DNA from: Pseudoalteromonas sp. MMG010 | Lineage (GTDB): Bacteria; Pseudomonadota; Gammaproteobacteria; Enterobacterales; Alteromonadaceae | Assembly (NCBI RefSeq): GCF_018100905.1 | Contig: NZ_JAGJEG010000002.1 | Location: 124,001 to 188,000 of the forward strand | Direction of reading: 5' to 3' | DNA: 64,000 bases | Part shown: positions 38,726 through 48,906 of the stretch, in pieces | Numbering within the stretch: position 1 is the first letter of the stretch | Layout: each line of letters begins with the position of its first letter | Program-made: the position numbers and the translations under genes | The notes under the pieces: model-generated | Database searches by the model: none | Seen by the model: the letters and a program-made list of their open reading frames with translations, nothing else | Told to the model about the DNA's origin: nothing

Positions 38726-39706
38726 ATGAGTAAAATTGAACAAAGTTGGTTTAAGCCTTTTGGGTTAATAAACTTGATATTACTGCCTTTTTCGGCGTTA
38801 TTCTGGTTTATTTCTAACTTAAGAAAGCAGCTTTATAAATTTAATGTATTGCGAGCTTTTACTGCAAATACCCCGATTATCGTTATAGGCAATATTTCAG
38901 TGGGTGGAAATGGTAAAACGCCATTTGTACTGTGGCTTTATTCGCATTTAACCGCTAAAGGTTTAAAAGTGGGGATTATAAGCCGTGGTTATGGGGCGCA
39001 AGCACCAAGTTATCCTTATTTAGTGACCGAAAAAAGTACCACAGTAGAAGCCGGTGATGAACCTGTATTAATGTTTCAGCGTTTGCAGTGTCCTATTGCC
39101 GTTGGGCCAAATAGACAACACAGTATAGAATTATTAGAGCAGAAATTTGAACTTGATGTGATCATTTCTGATGATGGTATGCAGCATTATAAAATGCCTC
39201 GTACTATCGAATGTTGCATTGTAGATAGTCAAAGGCAATTTGGGAATGGGTTGCTCATGCCCGCAGGCCCCTTACGAGAAACTAAGCAACGCTTAAAAGA
39301 GGTTGATTTAGTTGTTGAAAATGGGGGCAATAGTGAACATAGTTATCAACTTGAGCCCAGTGCCTTTATTAGTGTGTATAACGGACAAAAACTAGAAAAT
39401 AAATGCATAAAAGCCCATGTTGTCAGTGCCATTGGTAATCCTAAACGTTTTGAGCATTCGATACAGCAACAGGGAATAACGCTTTTATCTACACATCATT
39501 TTCGAGATCATTATGCATATAAAGCGGATGATTTCTCAAAATTTGGTGATGATTATGTACTCATGACTGAAAAAGACGCAGTTAAATGTCGCGGTTTTGC
39601 CAAAGCGAACTGGTATTACTTACCTGTTAATGCAAAGCCGACACAGAGCGTTGTGAATGAGTTAAATATACTATTAAAACAAAAAGGGATCCTTAATGGC
39701 CTTTGA
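38726..39706 (+). CDS. lpxK: Tetraacyldisaccharide 4'-kinase
   Basis: A 326-residue inner-membrane-associated kinase that phosphorylates the 4' position of the lipid A disaccharide. An N-terminal hydrophobic segment (about 12-30) is followed by a P-loop in [12 protein letters not shown] (about 53-64) and by ISDDGMQHY and MPAGPLRE, all typical of LpxK. It overlaps the following ycaR start by eleven bases. Confidence 0.95.
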   Translation: MSKIEQSWFKPFGLINLILLPFSALFWFISNLRKQLYKFNVLRAFTANTPIIVIGNISVGGNGKTPFVLWLYSHLTAKGLKVGIISRGYGAQAPSYPYLVTEKSTTVEAGDEPVLMFQRLQCPIAVGPNRQHSIELLEQKFELDVIISDDGMQHYKMPRTIECCIVDSQRQFGNGLLMPAGPLRETKQRLKEVDLVVENGGNSEHSYQLEPSAFISVYNGQKLENKCIKAHVVSAIGNPKRFEHSIQQQGITLLSTHHFRDHYAYKADDFSKFGDDYVLMTEKDAVKCRGFAKANWYYLPVNAKPTQSVVNELNILLKQKGILNGL

Positions 39707-39893
39707 TACAAAACTACTTGAAATAATCGCTTGTCCTGTATGTAAAGGAAAGCTTAAATTTGATAAACCCAATGATGAATTGATCAGTACTGCTGCTAAA
39801 CTTGCATACCCTATACGTGATGATATTCCCGTATTACTTGAAAATGAAGCTCGAGAATTGAGCCAAGAAGAGGTTGATCAGTGGAATTCATAG
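39696..39893 (+). CDS. ycaR: Trm112-family zinc-binding protein YcaR
   Basis: A 65-residue protein with CPVCKGKL (Cys13 and Cys16), the zinc-binding start of the Trm112/UPF0434 family, and [16 protein letters not shown] at its end. Eukaryotic Trm112 activates methyltransferases; the bacterial role is unclear. It overlaps lpxK upstream and kdsB downstream, the same order as in E. coli. Confidence 0.92.
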   Translation: MAFDTKLLEIIACPVCKGKLKFDKPNDELISTAAKLAYPIRDDIPVLLENEARELSQEEVDQWNS

Positions 39894-40636
39894 TCGTCAT
39901 TCCCGCTCGTTATGCATCGAGTCGTTTGCCGGGTAAACCATTGGCTGATATTTGTGGTAAACCCATGATTGAGCATGTTTATGAAAAAGCATGTTTATCG
40001 GGGGCGTCGAAAGTGGTTATCGCAACCGATCATCAAAAAGTTTACGACATTGTTAAAGGCTTTACAGATGACGTAATTATGACGCGAGACGATCACCAAT
40101 CTGGTACAGAACGATTAGCTGAAGTAGTTGACTTATTAAACCTACCCAATGAGACAATCATTGTTAATGTGCAAGGTGATGAGCCGTTACTTGCGCCTGA
40201 AAATGTTTCTCAAGTGGCGCAGTTAATAACCGATGATGATGCGCCAATGGCTACGTTAAGTGTTGCTATTGAGTGTGACGATGAGGTTTTTAATCCTAAC
40301 GCAGTGAAAGTCATTAGTGATATTAATAAAAATGCATTGTACTTTTCTCGTGCCAGCATACCTTTTGATCGTAGTAGCATGTTAGAAAAAAAATCTCAGC
40401 TAGATTTAAGTCAATTCCAACGCCATGTCGGCATTTATGCTTATAGAGCTGGGTTTATTAAACAATATATCGCACTGAGTATTTCGCCATTAGAAGTATT
40501 GGAGTCACTAGAGCAATTACGTGTTCTTTACCATGGTTATAAAATAAAGATTGAACAAGCTAAAATTGCACCTCATGCTGGTGTTGATACACCTGAGGAC
40601 TTAGAAAAAGTCATTAATTATATTAAAAGTTTATAA
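39881..40636 (+). CDS. kdsB: 3-deoxy-manno-octulosonate cytidylyltransferase, GTG start
   Basis: A 251-residue enzyme that activates KDO as CMP-KDO for LPS inner-core assembly. [15 protein letters not shown] is the nucleotide-binding loop; [12 protein letters not shown] and VNVQGDEPL are conserved active-site blocks. It starts at a GTG inside the end of ycaR, with AAGAAGAGG upstream. A start here gives the expected family N-terminus (FIVVIPARY). Confidence 0.95.
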   Translation: MEFIVVIPARYASSRLPGKPLADICGKPMIEHVYEKACLSGASKVVIATDHQKVYDIVKGFTDDVIMTRDDHQSGTERLAEVVDLLNLPNETIIVNVQGDEPLLAPENVSQVAQLITDDDAPMATLSVAIECDDEVFNPNAVKVISDINKNALYFSRASIPFDRSSMLEKKSQLDLSQFQRHVGIYAYRAGFIKQYIALSISPLEVLESLEQLRVLYHGYKIKIEQAKIAPHAGVDTPEDLEKVINYIKSL

Positions 40637-40638
40637 TA

Positions 40639-41325
40639 GTGAAATTGAAAATGAATAACTATGATGAACTGAATGTTGTTTTTTCACATAGCGATTTTTA
40701 TATTATAGAAAAACCACAAGGGATGAGTTTTCATAGTGAAGAACAAGCTGGTTTTGTTGTTCAAGCAGAACAACAATTAAATGAAAAGTTATTTTCGGTT
40801 CATCGATTAGATAAAGTGACTTCGGGTTTAATTATACTTGCGCGTAATAAGCTCGCTGCTGCAAAATTTACATCCCTTTTTAGTGAGCACCTAATTAATA
40901 AATATTATTTAGCGATTAGTGATAAAAAGCCAAAGAAAAAACAAGGATGGATAAAAGGGGATATGGATAAAAGTCGCCGTGGGACTTTTAAATTATTAAC
41001 AACAAAAATTAATCCCGCTATTACTCGTTTTTATTCACTAAATTACAAGCCTGGTTATCGAGCTTATATACTAAAACCCTACAGTGGTAAAACACACCAA
41101 TTACGGGTAGCAATGAAAAGCATAAGTGCGCCAATACTCGGTGATACCGCCTATAGTGGCACAGCGTCTTCACGTACTTATCTTCATGCTTATGCGCTAA
41201 GTTTTGATTGGTTAGAACAGAGAATTTCTATTAGTTTACGCCCTAAACAAGGCGATGAGTTTTTAGCTCTACTTGATGAAAAAGAATTTAAAATGTGGGA
41301 AAACCCATGGCAATTGGATTGGTAA
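40639..41325 (+). CDS. RluA-family pseudouridine synthase
   Basis: A 228-residue synthase with the catalytic motif HRLDKVTSG (Asp about 57) and the later KPYSGKTHQLRVAM and LGDTAYSG blocks. It lacks an S4 domain, like the short Rlu-family proteins of marine gammaproteobacteria. The RNA target is not predictable. The GTG at 40639 (used) lies two bases after the kdsB stop; an ATG at 40651 is an alternative. It is probably co-transcribed with kdsB and tcdA. Confidence 0.88.
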   Translation: MKLKMNNYDELNVVFSHSDFYIIEKPQGMSFHSEEQAGFVVQAEQQLNEKLFSVHRLDKVTSGLIILARNKLAAAKFTSLFSEHLINKYYLAISDKKPKKKQGWIKGDMDKSRRGTFKLLTTKINPAITRFYSLNYKPGYRAYILKPYSGKTHQLRVAMKSISAPILGDTAYSGTASSRTYLHAYALSFDWLEQRISISLRPKQGDEFLALLDEKEFKMWENPWQLDW

Positions 41326-42120
41326 ATGACTGAAACAGTAACAGATATACGTTTTGGCGGCATTAAGCGCTTATATGGTGAAAAGCAATTTTCTTGGTTA
41401 CAAGATGCTCATTTTTGTGTTGTTGGTATTGGAGGAGTAGGGAGTTGGGTTGCAGAAGCTTTGGTCAGAAGTGGAATAGGTAATATAACGCTTATAGATT
41501 TAGATGATATATGCGCCACTAATGTAAATCGACAAGTGCATGCTTTATCTGGAAGTATCGGTAAAGCTAAAGTCGATGCAATGAAAGAGCGCTGTGAATT
41601 AATTAATCCTGAATGTAATATTCATATTATTGATGACTTTATCACGTTAGATAATATCCAAGAACATATTAATAATTATGATTATGTTATTGACTGTATT
41701 GATGCAGTAAAAGAGAAAGCAGCATTAATTGCCCATTGTAAACGTAATAAATTACCGATTATTACCACCGGTGGTGCTGGCGGACAAACTGATCCCAGTA
41801 AAATAACGTTTGGCGATGTTGCAAAAACGACTCAAGATCCTTTGTTAGCCAAAGTACGTTATATTTTACGTAAGCAATATAATTTTAGTAATAACCCTAA
41901 ACGAAAATTCAATATTGATTGTGTATACTCTACCGAACAGCTTGTCTATCCAGGTAATGATGGAAGTGTGTGTCATGCAAAGCAAAATGCTGATGGCAGC
42001 ATGAATATGGATTGCAATAATGGGTTTGGCTCTGTGACTATGATCACAGGAAGTTTTGGTTTTTTTGTGGCCGCCAAAGCGATGCGAAAATATTTAGACA
42101 AAAAACAACGAAATAGTTAG
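41326..42120 (+). CDS. tcdA: tRNA threonylcarbamoyladenosine dehydratase TcdA (CsdL)
   Basis: A 264-residue ThiF/MoeB-type E1-like enzyme that cyclises t6A37 of tRNA in an ATP-dependent reaction. The nucleotide-binding turn is GIGGVGSW (about 34-41), followed by IDLDDICATNVNRQ and DCIDAVKEKAALI. A C-terminal hydrophobic helix (about 236-255) fits membrane association. Its ATG abuts the preceding stop. In E. coli, TcdA works with the CsdA-CsdE sulfur pair; here those genes converge on it. Confidence 0.94.
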   Translation: MTETVTDIRFGGIKRLYGEKQFSWLQDAHFCVVGIGGVGSWVAEALVRSGIGNITLIDLDDICATNVNRQVHALSGSIGKAKVDAMKERCELINPECNIHIIDDFITLDNIQEHINNYDYVIDCIDAVKEKAALIAHCKRNKLPIITTGGAGGQTDPSKITFGDVAKTTQDPLLAKVRYILRKQYNFSNNPKRKFNIDCVYSTEQLVYPGNDGSVCHAKQNADGSMNMDCNNGFGSVTMITGSFGFFVAAKAMRKYLDKKQRNS

Positions 42121-42139
42121 TTAACGAAGTTAACTAACT
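42115..42139. terminator. Hairpin containing both the tcdA and csdE stop codons
   Basis: AGTTAGTTAAC and GTTAACTAACT form a perfect 11-base-pair stem with loop GAA. The tcdA TAG lies in the left arm and the csdE TAA in the right arm. Neither side has a clear T-run, so strength as a terminator is uncertain. Confidence 0.55.
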
Positions 42140-42546
42140 TTAGTTAACGCCGTGGTATGAATTTTATCTACCATAGCTTTAACACCGTTCCCTCGCGACG
42201 CACTTAAGTGTTTAATTAAACCTAATTTTTCAAACTCAGCAAATGCATTAATCGTTAAAATTTGCTGAGGCGTTAACCCGTTATACATCGCAAGTATAAG
42301 AGCTAGTAAGCCTTTTATAATTCTGGTATCCGAATCACCTATTACCAATAATGTATTTTCGGTAAGGTCAAAATCAATATACATCCATACTTTGCTCTCA
42401 CAACCTGGAACTAATGCATCGGATGTTTTTAAAATATCATTTAATGGCGGTAAGGTTTTACCTAAAAGCATTATTTCTCGGTATTTTTGCTGCCATGTGG
42501 CTGCATTTTCGATAGATTGGCTAAGCTTTTTATACGTTTTTGTCAT
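42130..42546 (-). CDS. csdE: Sulfur acceptor protein of the SufE/CsdE family
   Basis: A 138-residue protein that accepts persulfide sulfur from the adjacent cysteine desulfurase. The acceptor is Cys49 in ALVPGCESKVW, and GDSDTRIIKGLLALIL and HLSASRGNG are conserved in the family. Adjacency to tcdA supports CsdE rather than SufE; no suf scaffold genes are present. AAGGAATT lies upstream of the ATG, and it follows csdA after 13 bases. Confidence 0.9.
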   Translation of the reverse strand: MTKTYKKLSQSIENAATWQQKYREIMLLGKTLPPLNDILKTSDALVPGCESKVWMYIDFDLTENTLLVIGDSDTRIIKGLLALILAMYNGLTPQQILTINAFAEFEKLGLIKHLSASRGNGVKAMVDKIHTTALTKVS

Positions 42547-42559
42547 TGTTAATTCCTTA

Positions 42560-43786
42560 TTAATCTAACATTTCGAGACATTCATGCAGTGAATTGATGA
42601 AATTATCAACATCTTCGTAGGTATTATAAAAACAAAAACTGGCTCTTACACTGCCATTTAACTTTAAATGTGCCATTAATGGTTGTGTACAGTGGTGACC
42701 AGATCTTACTGCAATGCCAAAACTGTCAAGTAAAGTTGACAAATCATAAGGGTGTTCATTTTTATAATTAAAGCAAAGTGTACCAATATTGTCAGATAGG
42801 CTGCTGTAAATGGTTATACCCTTTATTCTTACCAATTTTTCTGAGGCGTATCTAAACAAATTCGCTTCGTAATCACAAATTTCTCTGTGGTTTAGTGAAT
42901 TTAAATAATCAATAGCAGCTGAAAAACCTAAAACACCCGCTATATTAGGTGTTCCAGTTTCAAATTTTGCTGGTGCACAACGGTAAGTTGAATGATTTAA
43001 GGTGACAGTTTCTATCATTTCGCCACCGGTTTGGTAGGGATCTAGTGTATTTAAAATAGAGTACTTGCCATAAAGCACACCCACTCCCGTAGGCCCTAAC
43101 ATTTTGTGTGCAGAGCATACATAAAAGTCACAATCTAGCGCGGCTAAATCAGGTTTTAAATGCATAGCCGCTTGCGCACCATCAATAACGACCAATGAGC
43201 CAATCGCTTTTGCAGCGTTAATTAAAGGGGCTATATTAGTAATATTACCCAAGGTATTAGAGACATGAGTAAGCGCAAGTACGCTTGGTTTATGTTCTCG
43301 TATAAAGTCACAACAGGCATCAATATCAAAAGTAGCATCGGGGTTTAAAGGTAACGCTTTTAAATCAGCTCCTGTTTTTTGAGATAAAACCTGCCACGGT
43401 ACAATATTAGCGTGATGTTCTAATGGACTGATCATGACAGTATCATTATCGTTAAGCTTCGATGTTAAACCATGAGCTATTAAATTAATGGATTCTGTAG
43501 CCCCTTTTGTCCACACTATTTCTTTCGCCTGTACATTAAAATAGGCAGCGATATTGAGACGTGCTTGTTCGTATTGAGTCGTGACTTGTTCACTCAAAAA
43601 GTGCTTGCCTCGGTGAACATTCGCATTGAGTAACTGATAATACTCAGTTGTTTTATCAATGACATACTGTGGTTTTTGTGTGGTTGCAGCAGAGTCAAGG
43701 TAGACCAAAGGGTGTTCATTAACCATCTGATTTAAAGTAGGAAAGTCTTTTCTTATAAGATTAATATCAAATGATTTATCTGGCAT
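42560..43786 (-). CDS. csdA: Cysteine desulfurase of the SufS/CsdA type
   Basis: A 408-residue group II PLP-dependent desulfurase that removes sulfur from cysteine as a persulfide. The PLP-binding Lys is about 228 in CSAHKMLGPTG, and the persulfide-forming Cys about 366 in RSGHHCTQPLM. Sequence features (GGEMIETV, SGHHCTQPLM) are SufS-like, while its place beside csdE and tcdA argues for the Csd system; the symbol follows the neighbourhood. No clear Shine-Dalgarno site is seen before the ATG. Confidence 0.88.
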   Translation of the reverse strand: MPDKSFDINLIRKDFPTLNQMVNEHPLVYLDSAATTQKPQYVIDKTTEYYQLLNANVHRGKHFLSEQVTTQYEQARLNIAAYFNVQAKEIVWTKGATESINLIAHGLTSKLNDNDTVMISPLEHHANIVPWQVLSQKTGADLKALPLNPDATFDIDACCDFIREHKPSVLALTHVSNTLGNITNIAPLINAAKAIGSLVVIDGAQAAMHLKPDLAALDCDFYVCSAHKMLGPTGVGVLYGKYSILNTLDPYQTGGEMIETVTLNHSTYRCAPAKFETGTPNIAGVLGFSAAIDYLNSLNHREICDYEANLFRYASEKLVRIKGITIYSSLSDNIGTLCFNYKNEHPYDLSTLLDSFGIAVRSGHHCTQPLMAHLKLNGSVRASFCFYNTYEDVDNFINSLHECLEMLD

Positions 43787-43857
43787 GATTAATTTAGTTT
43801 ATTTAATAAAGGCAGAGATTGTAATAGCTTTAAATTATTACTCAAGTATTACGAAAC

Positions 43858-43884
43858 AAAAAAGGCCGCAAATGCGGCCTTTTA
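43858..43884 (-). terminator. Terminator after gltA
   Basis: AAAAGGCCGC and GCGGCCTTTT pair around AAAT. On the minus strand it lies just beyond the gltA stop with a T-run. Confidence 0.88.
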
Positions 43885-43899
43885 TAAGATATAACGTGA

Positions 43900-45186
43900 T
43901 TAGCGTTTATCAGCAGATACAAAATCACGATGTGTCTCACCAGTATATAACTGACGTGGACGACTGATTTTGTGACCTGGTTGAGATAACATTTCATCCC
44001 AATGAGAAATCCAACCCACAGTACGAGCCATCGCGAAGATAACTGTAAACATGCTAGTAGGAATACCAATTGCTTTTAAGATGATACCTGAGTAGAAATC
44101 TACGTTAGGGTATAGTTTCTTCTCAACAAAGTACGGGTCTTCAAGTGCAATTTGTTCTAGCTTCATTGCGATATCAAGCAATGGATCTTGGATATTAAGC
44201 TCTGCTAAAACTTCATGACATGTTTGACGCATTACTGTAGCACGTGGATCGAAGTTTTTGTAAACACGGTGACCAAAGCCCATTAAACGGAATGGGTCAG
44301 ATTTGTCTTTTGCTTTTGCAACGTATTCATCAATGCGATCAACTGAACCAATCTCTTCTAACATGTTTAAACATGCTTCGTTTGCGCCACCGTGAGCAGG
44401 TCCCCAAAGTGATGCGATACCCGCTGCAATACATGCATATGGATTTGCACCTGAAGAACCCGCAAGACGTACTGTAGAAGTAGATGCATTTTGTTCATGA
44501 TCTGCATGAAGCATGAAGATTTTATCCATTGCTTTAGCAGTAATTGGATTAACTTTGTATTCTTCAGCTGGTACAGAGAACATCATATGTAAGAAGTTTT
44601 CTGCGTAGCTTAAATCGTTACGAGGGTAAACAAATGGTTGACCTACGTTTGTTTTGTAAGCCATCGCTGCAATAGTTGGTAATTTAGCAACTAATTTAAT
44701 CGCGCTACTTTGACGTTGATTTGCATCAGTAATATCTAAGTCTTCATGGTAAAAAGAAGATAATGCGCCAACAACACCACACAGCATTGCCATAGGGTGA
44801 GCGTCAAAACGGAAACCTTGGAAGAAGTTAGCAATTTTTTGATCTAGCATAGTGCTAGTTGTAATTTCTTTTGAGAATACAGCAAGTTGTTCTTCAGTAG
44901 GTAACTCGCCATTTAATAGTAAATAACATAGTTCTACATAGTTTGAGCTATCTGCTAGTTGCTCAATTGGGTAACCACGATGAAGTAAGATACCTTTACC
45001 ACCATCAATATAAGTGATTGCAGATTCACAAGAACCAGTAGACATAAAACCTGGGTCGTAAGTAAAGTAACCATGTGAACCTAAAGTACGTACATCGATT
45101 ACATCTTGGCCCGCGGTGCCTTGATAAATTGGAAGTTCTATTGAATCTAGTCCATCAATTTGGACTGTGGCTTTCTTATCTGCCAT
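43900..45186 (-). CDS. gltA: Citrate synthase, type II
   Basis: A 428-residue enzyme condensing oxaloacetate and acetyl-CoA, the TCA entry step. [15 protein letters not shown] and [14 protein letters not shown] carry active-site His residues and a catalytic Asp is in the C-terminal PNVDFYSGI block. The N-terminal domain with [12 protein letters not shown] marks the hexameric, NADH-regulated type II enzyme of Gram-negatives. AGGAG precedes the ATG. It is divergent from sdhC, as in E. coli. Confidence 0.97.
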   Translation of the reverse strand: MADKKATVQIDGLDSIELPIYQGTAGQDVIDVRTLGSHGYFTYDPGFMSTGSCESAITYIDGGKGILLHRGYPIEQLADSSNYVELCYLLLNGELPTEEQLAVFSKEITTSTMLDQKIANFFQGFRFDAHPMAMLCGVVGALSSFYHEDLDITDANQRQSSAIKLVAKLPTIAAMAYKTNVGQPFVYPRNDLSYAENFLHMMFSVPAEEYKVNPITAKAMDKIFMLHADHEQNASTSTVRLAGSSGANPYACIAAGIASLWGPAHGGANEACLNMLEEIGSVDRIDEYVAKAKDKSDPFRLMGFGHRVYKNFDPRATVMRQTCHEVLAELNIQDPLLDIAMKLEQIALEDPYFVEKKLYPNVDFYSGIILKAIGIPTSMFTVIFAMARTVGWISHWDEMLSQPGHKISRPRQLYTGETHRDFVSADKR

Positions 45187-45601
45187 CTATGTATCTCCTA
45201 TTAAGATAACTATATTTGATTTTCTGATTTTTTAAGTTCTGAAAACTGTCTTAAGCACATCCACTCATTTTAACTTGAAAGAGGGGGTTAAAGTCAATTT
45301 TTATAATCATTATGCATTTTTGTATAATAAATATTCGAAAAAATAAAAAACATTATACCAATGGCTAATTCGCAAACGACTCTAACTAATCAAGAATTGT
45401 AAAAAGACTTAGGGCTAGATATACTAACCAAGGTTTTTTAACCATATTGTATTTTGGTAAATATGTTTTACATCTTAATTTTGCATTTTTGTGATTTTAT
45501 AATGGATTAATATTTTTACTTTGATAGTTCCACTAAATTTTTTAGTGGGTTTAGAATAACAAGTAGATGAGCTCCACTGTGGGCAAGATGGGCAAGTAAC
45601 T
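45187..45601. promoter_or_regulatory. gltA / sdhC divergent control region
   Basis: No gene is visible in these 415 bases, which are AT-rich. A TATAAT at 45498-45503 is a possible sdhC -10 element but has only a weak -35 partner (TTAATT). CCACTAAA/TTTAGTGG (45530-45548) forms a hairpin in the sdhC leader with no T-run. I could not place ArcA, Crp or Fur sites with confidence. Confidence 0.45.
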
Positions 45602-45979
45602 GTGAAAAAGCAAAGACCTGTAAATCTAGATCTAACAACTATATCAATGCCGGCAACGGCTAAAGCGTCAATTTTTCACCGCGTCACCGGTGTTGCATTA
45701 TTTTTTGCTTTAACGTTTGTCATTTGGGCTTGGTCAGAGTCTCTTTCTTCAGCTGATGGTTTTGAATTCGTCAAGGGTCTGTTTAGCGGATTTATTGCCA
45801 AATTTATAGCTTGGGGCACTGTTTCTGTATTAGGTTACCATTTAATTGGTGGTATCCGTCATATGATTATGGATATGGGACATTGGGAAGAACTTGAATC
45901 AGGAAATATCAGCGCTAAAATTGCAATGGCTTTAGGCGTTGTATTTGCTGTATTGGCAGGAGTGTGGATATGGTGTTAA
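45602..45979 (+). CDS. sdhC: Succinate dehydrogenase cytochrome b556 subunit, GTG start
   Basis: A 125-residue membrane anchor with three transmembrane helices. MKKQRPVNLDL at the start, ASIFHRVTGVALFF (quinone-site Ser/Arg region) and the haem-ligand segment YHLIGGIRHMIMD are diagnostic. It starts at GTG 45602; GGGCAAG is the nearest candidate ribosome site. First gene of the sdhCDAB-sucAB run. Confidence 0.95.
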   Translation: MKKQRPVNLDLTTISMPATAKASIFHRVTGVALFFALTFVIWAWSESLSSADGFEFVKGLFSGFIAKFIAWGTVSVLGYHLIGGIRHMIMDMGHWEELESGNISAKIAMALGVVFAVLAGVWIWC

Positions 45980-46317
45980 ATCAAGCAACTCTAAAACGTG
46001 ATGGTGTACAAGATTTCGTATCTTTACGTACAACAGCTTTAATAATCACTGCATACGCAATTTTTATTATTGGCTATTTCTTAGCAACACCAGAAGTCAC
46101 TTTCGAAGCCTGGACGGGCCTCTTCTCTAACCTAGCAATGAAAGGGTTTACTTTAGTAACTCTGGTTTGCATTATGGTTCATACCCGCATTGGCCTTTGG
46201 CAAGTTTTAACAGATTACGTTAAAAATGCACAGTTACGTGCGGCATTAGGCTTTGTATTAAACTTGATGGCCCTTGCTTATGTAGCAATTGGTCTCATCG
46301 TTTTGTGGGGTGTTTAA
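45970..46317 (+). CDS. sdhD: Succinate dehydrogenase membrane anchor subunit
   Basis: A 115-residue anchor with three transmembrane helices, the same length as E. coli SdhD, including RDGVQDFVSLRTTALI and the quinone-site region RIGLWQVLTDYVK. I start at ATG 45970 because AGGAG sits seven bases upstream; a GTG at 45964 would be too close to it. It overlaps the end of sdhC by ten bases and abuts sdhA. Confidence 0.95.
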   Translation: MVLNQATLKRDGVQDFVSLRTTALIITAYAIFIIGYFLATPEVTFEAWTGLFSNLAMKGFTLVTLVCIMVHTRIGLWQVLTDYVKNAQLRAALGFVLNLMALAYVAIGLIVLWGV

Positions 46318-48090
46318 GTGAATTATTCTGTTCGTGAATTTGATGCCGTTGTAATTGGCGCAGGTGGTGCGGGTATGCGTGCCGCGCTTGCAATTACAGA
46401 ATCAGGTAAAACATGTGCTTTAATCTCTAAAGTATTTCCAACTCGCTCGCACACTGTATCTGCACAGGGTGGTATTACTGTAGCGCTTGGTAACTCACAT
46501 GAAGATAACTGGGAATGGCATATGTACGATACCGTTAAAGGTTCCGATTTTATCGGTGACCAAGACGCTATCGAATATATGTGTCAAACCGGTCCTGAAG
46601 CAATTACTGAATTAGAAAACATGGGACTACCATTTTCTCGTTTTGAAAATGGCCGTGTTTACCAACGTCCTTTCGGTGGTCAATCGAAAAACTTTGGTGG
46701 TGAACAAGCTGCGCGTACTGCTGCAGCTGCTGACCGTACCGGTCACGCATTATTACACCTTCTTTACCAACAAAACGTTAAAAACAAAACTAATGTATTT
46801 TCTGAATGGTATGCATTAGATTTAGTTAAGAACGATAATGGTGATGTCGTAGGTTGTACTGCTATTGATATTGAAACCGGTGAAATCACTTATTTCAAAT
46901 CTAAAGCAGTTGTATTAGCGACAGGTGGTGCAGGGCGTATATTTGCATCAACAACAAATGCGCATATCAATACCGGTGATGGTGTAGGTATGGCGGCCCG
47001 TGCTGGTATTTCTATGCAAGACATGGAAATGTGGCAATTTCACCCTACCGGAATCGCTGGAGCAGGTACGCTTGTAACAGAAGGTTGTCGTGGTGAAGGG
47101 GGTTATCTTTTAAATAAAGATGGCGAACGTTTCATGGAACGTTATGCACCTAACGCAAAAGATTTAGCATCTCGCGATGTTGTTGCTCGTTCAATGATGA
47201 CAGAGATTCGTGAAGGTCGTGGTTGTGACGGTCCTTTAGGTCCTCATATTAAACTTAAGCTAGACCATTTAGGTGAAGAAACACTTAATTTACGTCTACC
47301 TGGTGTATGTGATCTAGCGAAAACATTTGCTCACGTTGACCCTGCTAAAGAACCAATTCCAGTTATCCCAACTTGTCATTATATGATGGGTGGTGTACCA
47401 ACTAATGTGAATGGTCAAGCATTACAAATTGATGCTAATGGCAATGAAACTGTTGTTGAAGGTTTATTTGCTGTTGGTGAGATTGCGTGTGTATCTGTAC
47501 ACGGTGCAAATCGCCTTGGCGGTAACTCATTACTTGATTTAGTTGTATTTGGCCGTGCTGCTGGTAACTTCTTAGGTAAATACCTTAAAGATGTTGAAGT
47601 ATCTAAAGCCGCGTCAGAGTCTGACTTAGAAGCGTCTCTTGCGCGTTTTAATCGTTGGGAAAATTCAACGGTTGGTCAAGGTGAAGATCCAGTTCAAATT
47701 AAGAAAGACCTTCAACAGTGTATGCAATTAAACTTCTCGGTTTTCCGTGAAGGTGATTCGATGGCTGCAGGTCTAACTGAATTAAAAGAAATTCGTGAAC
47801 GTTTACAACATGCTCGTCTTGATGACAAATCATCAGACTTCAACACACAACGTATCGAATGTCTTGAGCTAGATAACTTAATGGAAACAGCTTACTCTAC
47901 AGCAGTAGCTGCAAACTTCCGTACTGAAAGCCGTGGTGCGCATTCTCGTTTTGACTTCCCAGATCGTGATGATACGAATTGGTTATGTCACTCAATTTAT
48001 AATCCAAATACGGATGAAATGAGCAAACGTGATGTTAACTACGCGCCGAAAACGCGTGAAGCTTTCCCACCTAAAGCACGTACATACTAG
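46318..48090 (+). CDS. sdhA: Succinate dehydrogenase flavoprotein subunit, GTG start
   Basis: A 590-residue catalytic subunit oxidising succinate to fumarate. The FAD dinucleotide fold is [13 protein letters not shown] (12-24); His45 in [10 protein letters not shown] is the covalent FAD attachment residue. The active-site block [11 protein letters not shown] and the motif [13 protein letters not shown] are present. It starts at a GTG immediately after the sdhD stop. The sequence closely tracks E. coli SdhA. Confidence 0.98.
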   Translation: MNYSVREFDAVVIGAGGAGMRAALAITESGKTCALISKVFPTRSHTVSAQGGITVALGNSHEDNWEWHMYDTVKGSDFIGDQDAIEYMCQTGPEAITELENMGLPFSRFENGRVYQRPFGGQSKNFGGEQAARTAAAADRTGHALLHLLYQQNVKNKTNVFSEWYALDLVKNDNGDVVGCTAIDIETGEITYFKSKAVVLATGGAGRIFASTTNAHINTGDGVGMAARAGISMQDMEMWQFHPTGIAGAGTLVTEGCRGEGGYLLNKDGERFMERYAPNAKDLASRDVVARSMMTEIREGRGCDGPLGPHIKLKLDHLGEETLNLRLPGVCDLAKTFAHVDPAKEPIPVIPTCHYMMGGVPTNVNGQALQIDANGNETVVEGLFAVGEIACVSVHGANRLGGNSLLDLVVFGRAAGNFLGKYLKDVEVSKAASESDLEASLARFNRWENSTVGQGEDPVQIKKDLQQCMQLNFSVFREGDSMAAGLTELKEIRERLQHARLDDKSSDFNTQRIECLELDNLMETAYSTAVAANFRTESRGAHSRFDFPDRDDTNWLCHSIYNPNTDEMSKRDVNYAPKTREAFPPKARTY

Positions 48091-48100
48091 GAGCGAGACG

Positions 48101-48817
48101 ATGGCACAAGTACAATTTTCAGTTTATCGTTACAATCCAGATGTTGATAACGCGCCGCGTATGCAAGAATATTCTTTGCAAACAGAGGAAGGTCAGGACA
48201 TGATGGTCTTGGATGCACTTTTATTATTAAAAGAGCAAGATCCAACATTATCATTTCGTCGTTCATGCCGTGAAGGTGTGTGTGGTTCTGATGGCGTTAA
48301 CATGAATGGTAAAAATGGTTTAGCCTGTATTACTCCATTATCTACGCTACAAAAAGGTGGCAAAGGTAAAATAGTAATTCGTCCTTTACCGGGCTTACCT
48401 GTGGTTCGTGACCTTGTTATTGACATGAGTCAGTTCTACACTCAATACGAAAAAGTTAAACCGTACCTAATAAATGATCAGCCTGCGGCTGGTGAGCGTC
48501 TTCAATCTATCGAAGAACGTGATAAGTTAGATGGTCTTTATGAGTGTATTTTATGTGCATGTTGTTCGACATCATGTCCTTCGTTCTGGTGGAATCCAGA
48601 CAAGTTCATCGGTCCAGCAGGCCTTCTTCATGCTTACCGTTTCTTGGCAGATAGCCGAGATACTGCAACTGAAGAACGTTTAGCAGACTTAGACGATGCG
48701 TTCAGTGTGTTCCGTTGTCACAGTATAATGAACTGTGTTAGCGTGTGTCCTAAGGGCCTTAATCCAACCAAGGCAATTGGGCATATAAAATCTATGTTAT
48801 TAAACCGAGCGGTTTAA
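48101..48817 (+). CDS. sdhB: Succinate dehydrogenase iron-sulfur subunit
   Basis: A 238-residue subunit carrying the [2Fe-2S] cluster ([19 protein letters not shown] with a following Cys), and the [4Fe-4S] and [3Fe-4S] clusters ([16 protein letters not shown] and [17 protein letters not shown]). It passes electrons from FAD to quinone. AGGAG precedes the ATG at 48101; longer in-frame starts lie inside sdhA and are rejected. Confidence 0.97.
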   Translation: MAQVQFSVYRYNPDVDNAPRMQEYSLQTEEGQDMMVLDALLLLKEQDPTLSFRRSCREGVCGSDGVNMNGKNGLACITPLSTLQKGGKGKIVIRPLPGLPVVRDLVIDMSQFYTQYEKVKPYLINDQPAAGERLQSIEERDKLDGLYECILCACCSTSCPSFWWNPDKFIGPAGLLHAYRFLADSRDTATEERLADLDDAFSVFRCHSIMNCVSVCPKGLNPTKAIGHIKSMLLNRAV

Positions 48818-48833
48818 TTATAGATATAACCGT

Positions 48834-48861
48834 AAGATGGCTAAGTTTTTTTAGCCATCTT
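48834..48861 (+). promoter_or_regulatory. Hairpin between sdhB and sucA
   Basis: AAGATGGCTAA and TTAGCCATCTT form a perfect 11-base-pair stem with a GTTTTT loop. No T-run follows, so it looks like an attenuating or mRNA-protecting element rather than a full terminator. Confidence 0.55.
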
Positions 48862-48906
48862 GTAATTATAACAAATAATTTCTGCGCTAAAGAAAAGGGC
48901 TTATAA

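Noticed and set aside
48029..48100. Upstream extension of sdhB into sdhA
   Set aside because: The ATG at 48101 has AGGAG at good spacing and matches the conserved SdhB N-terminus.
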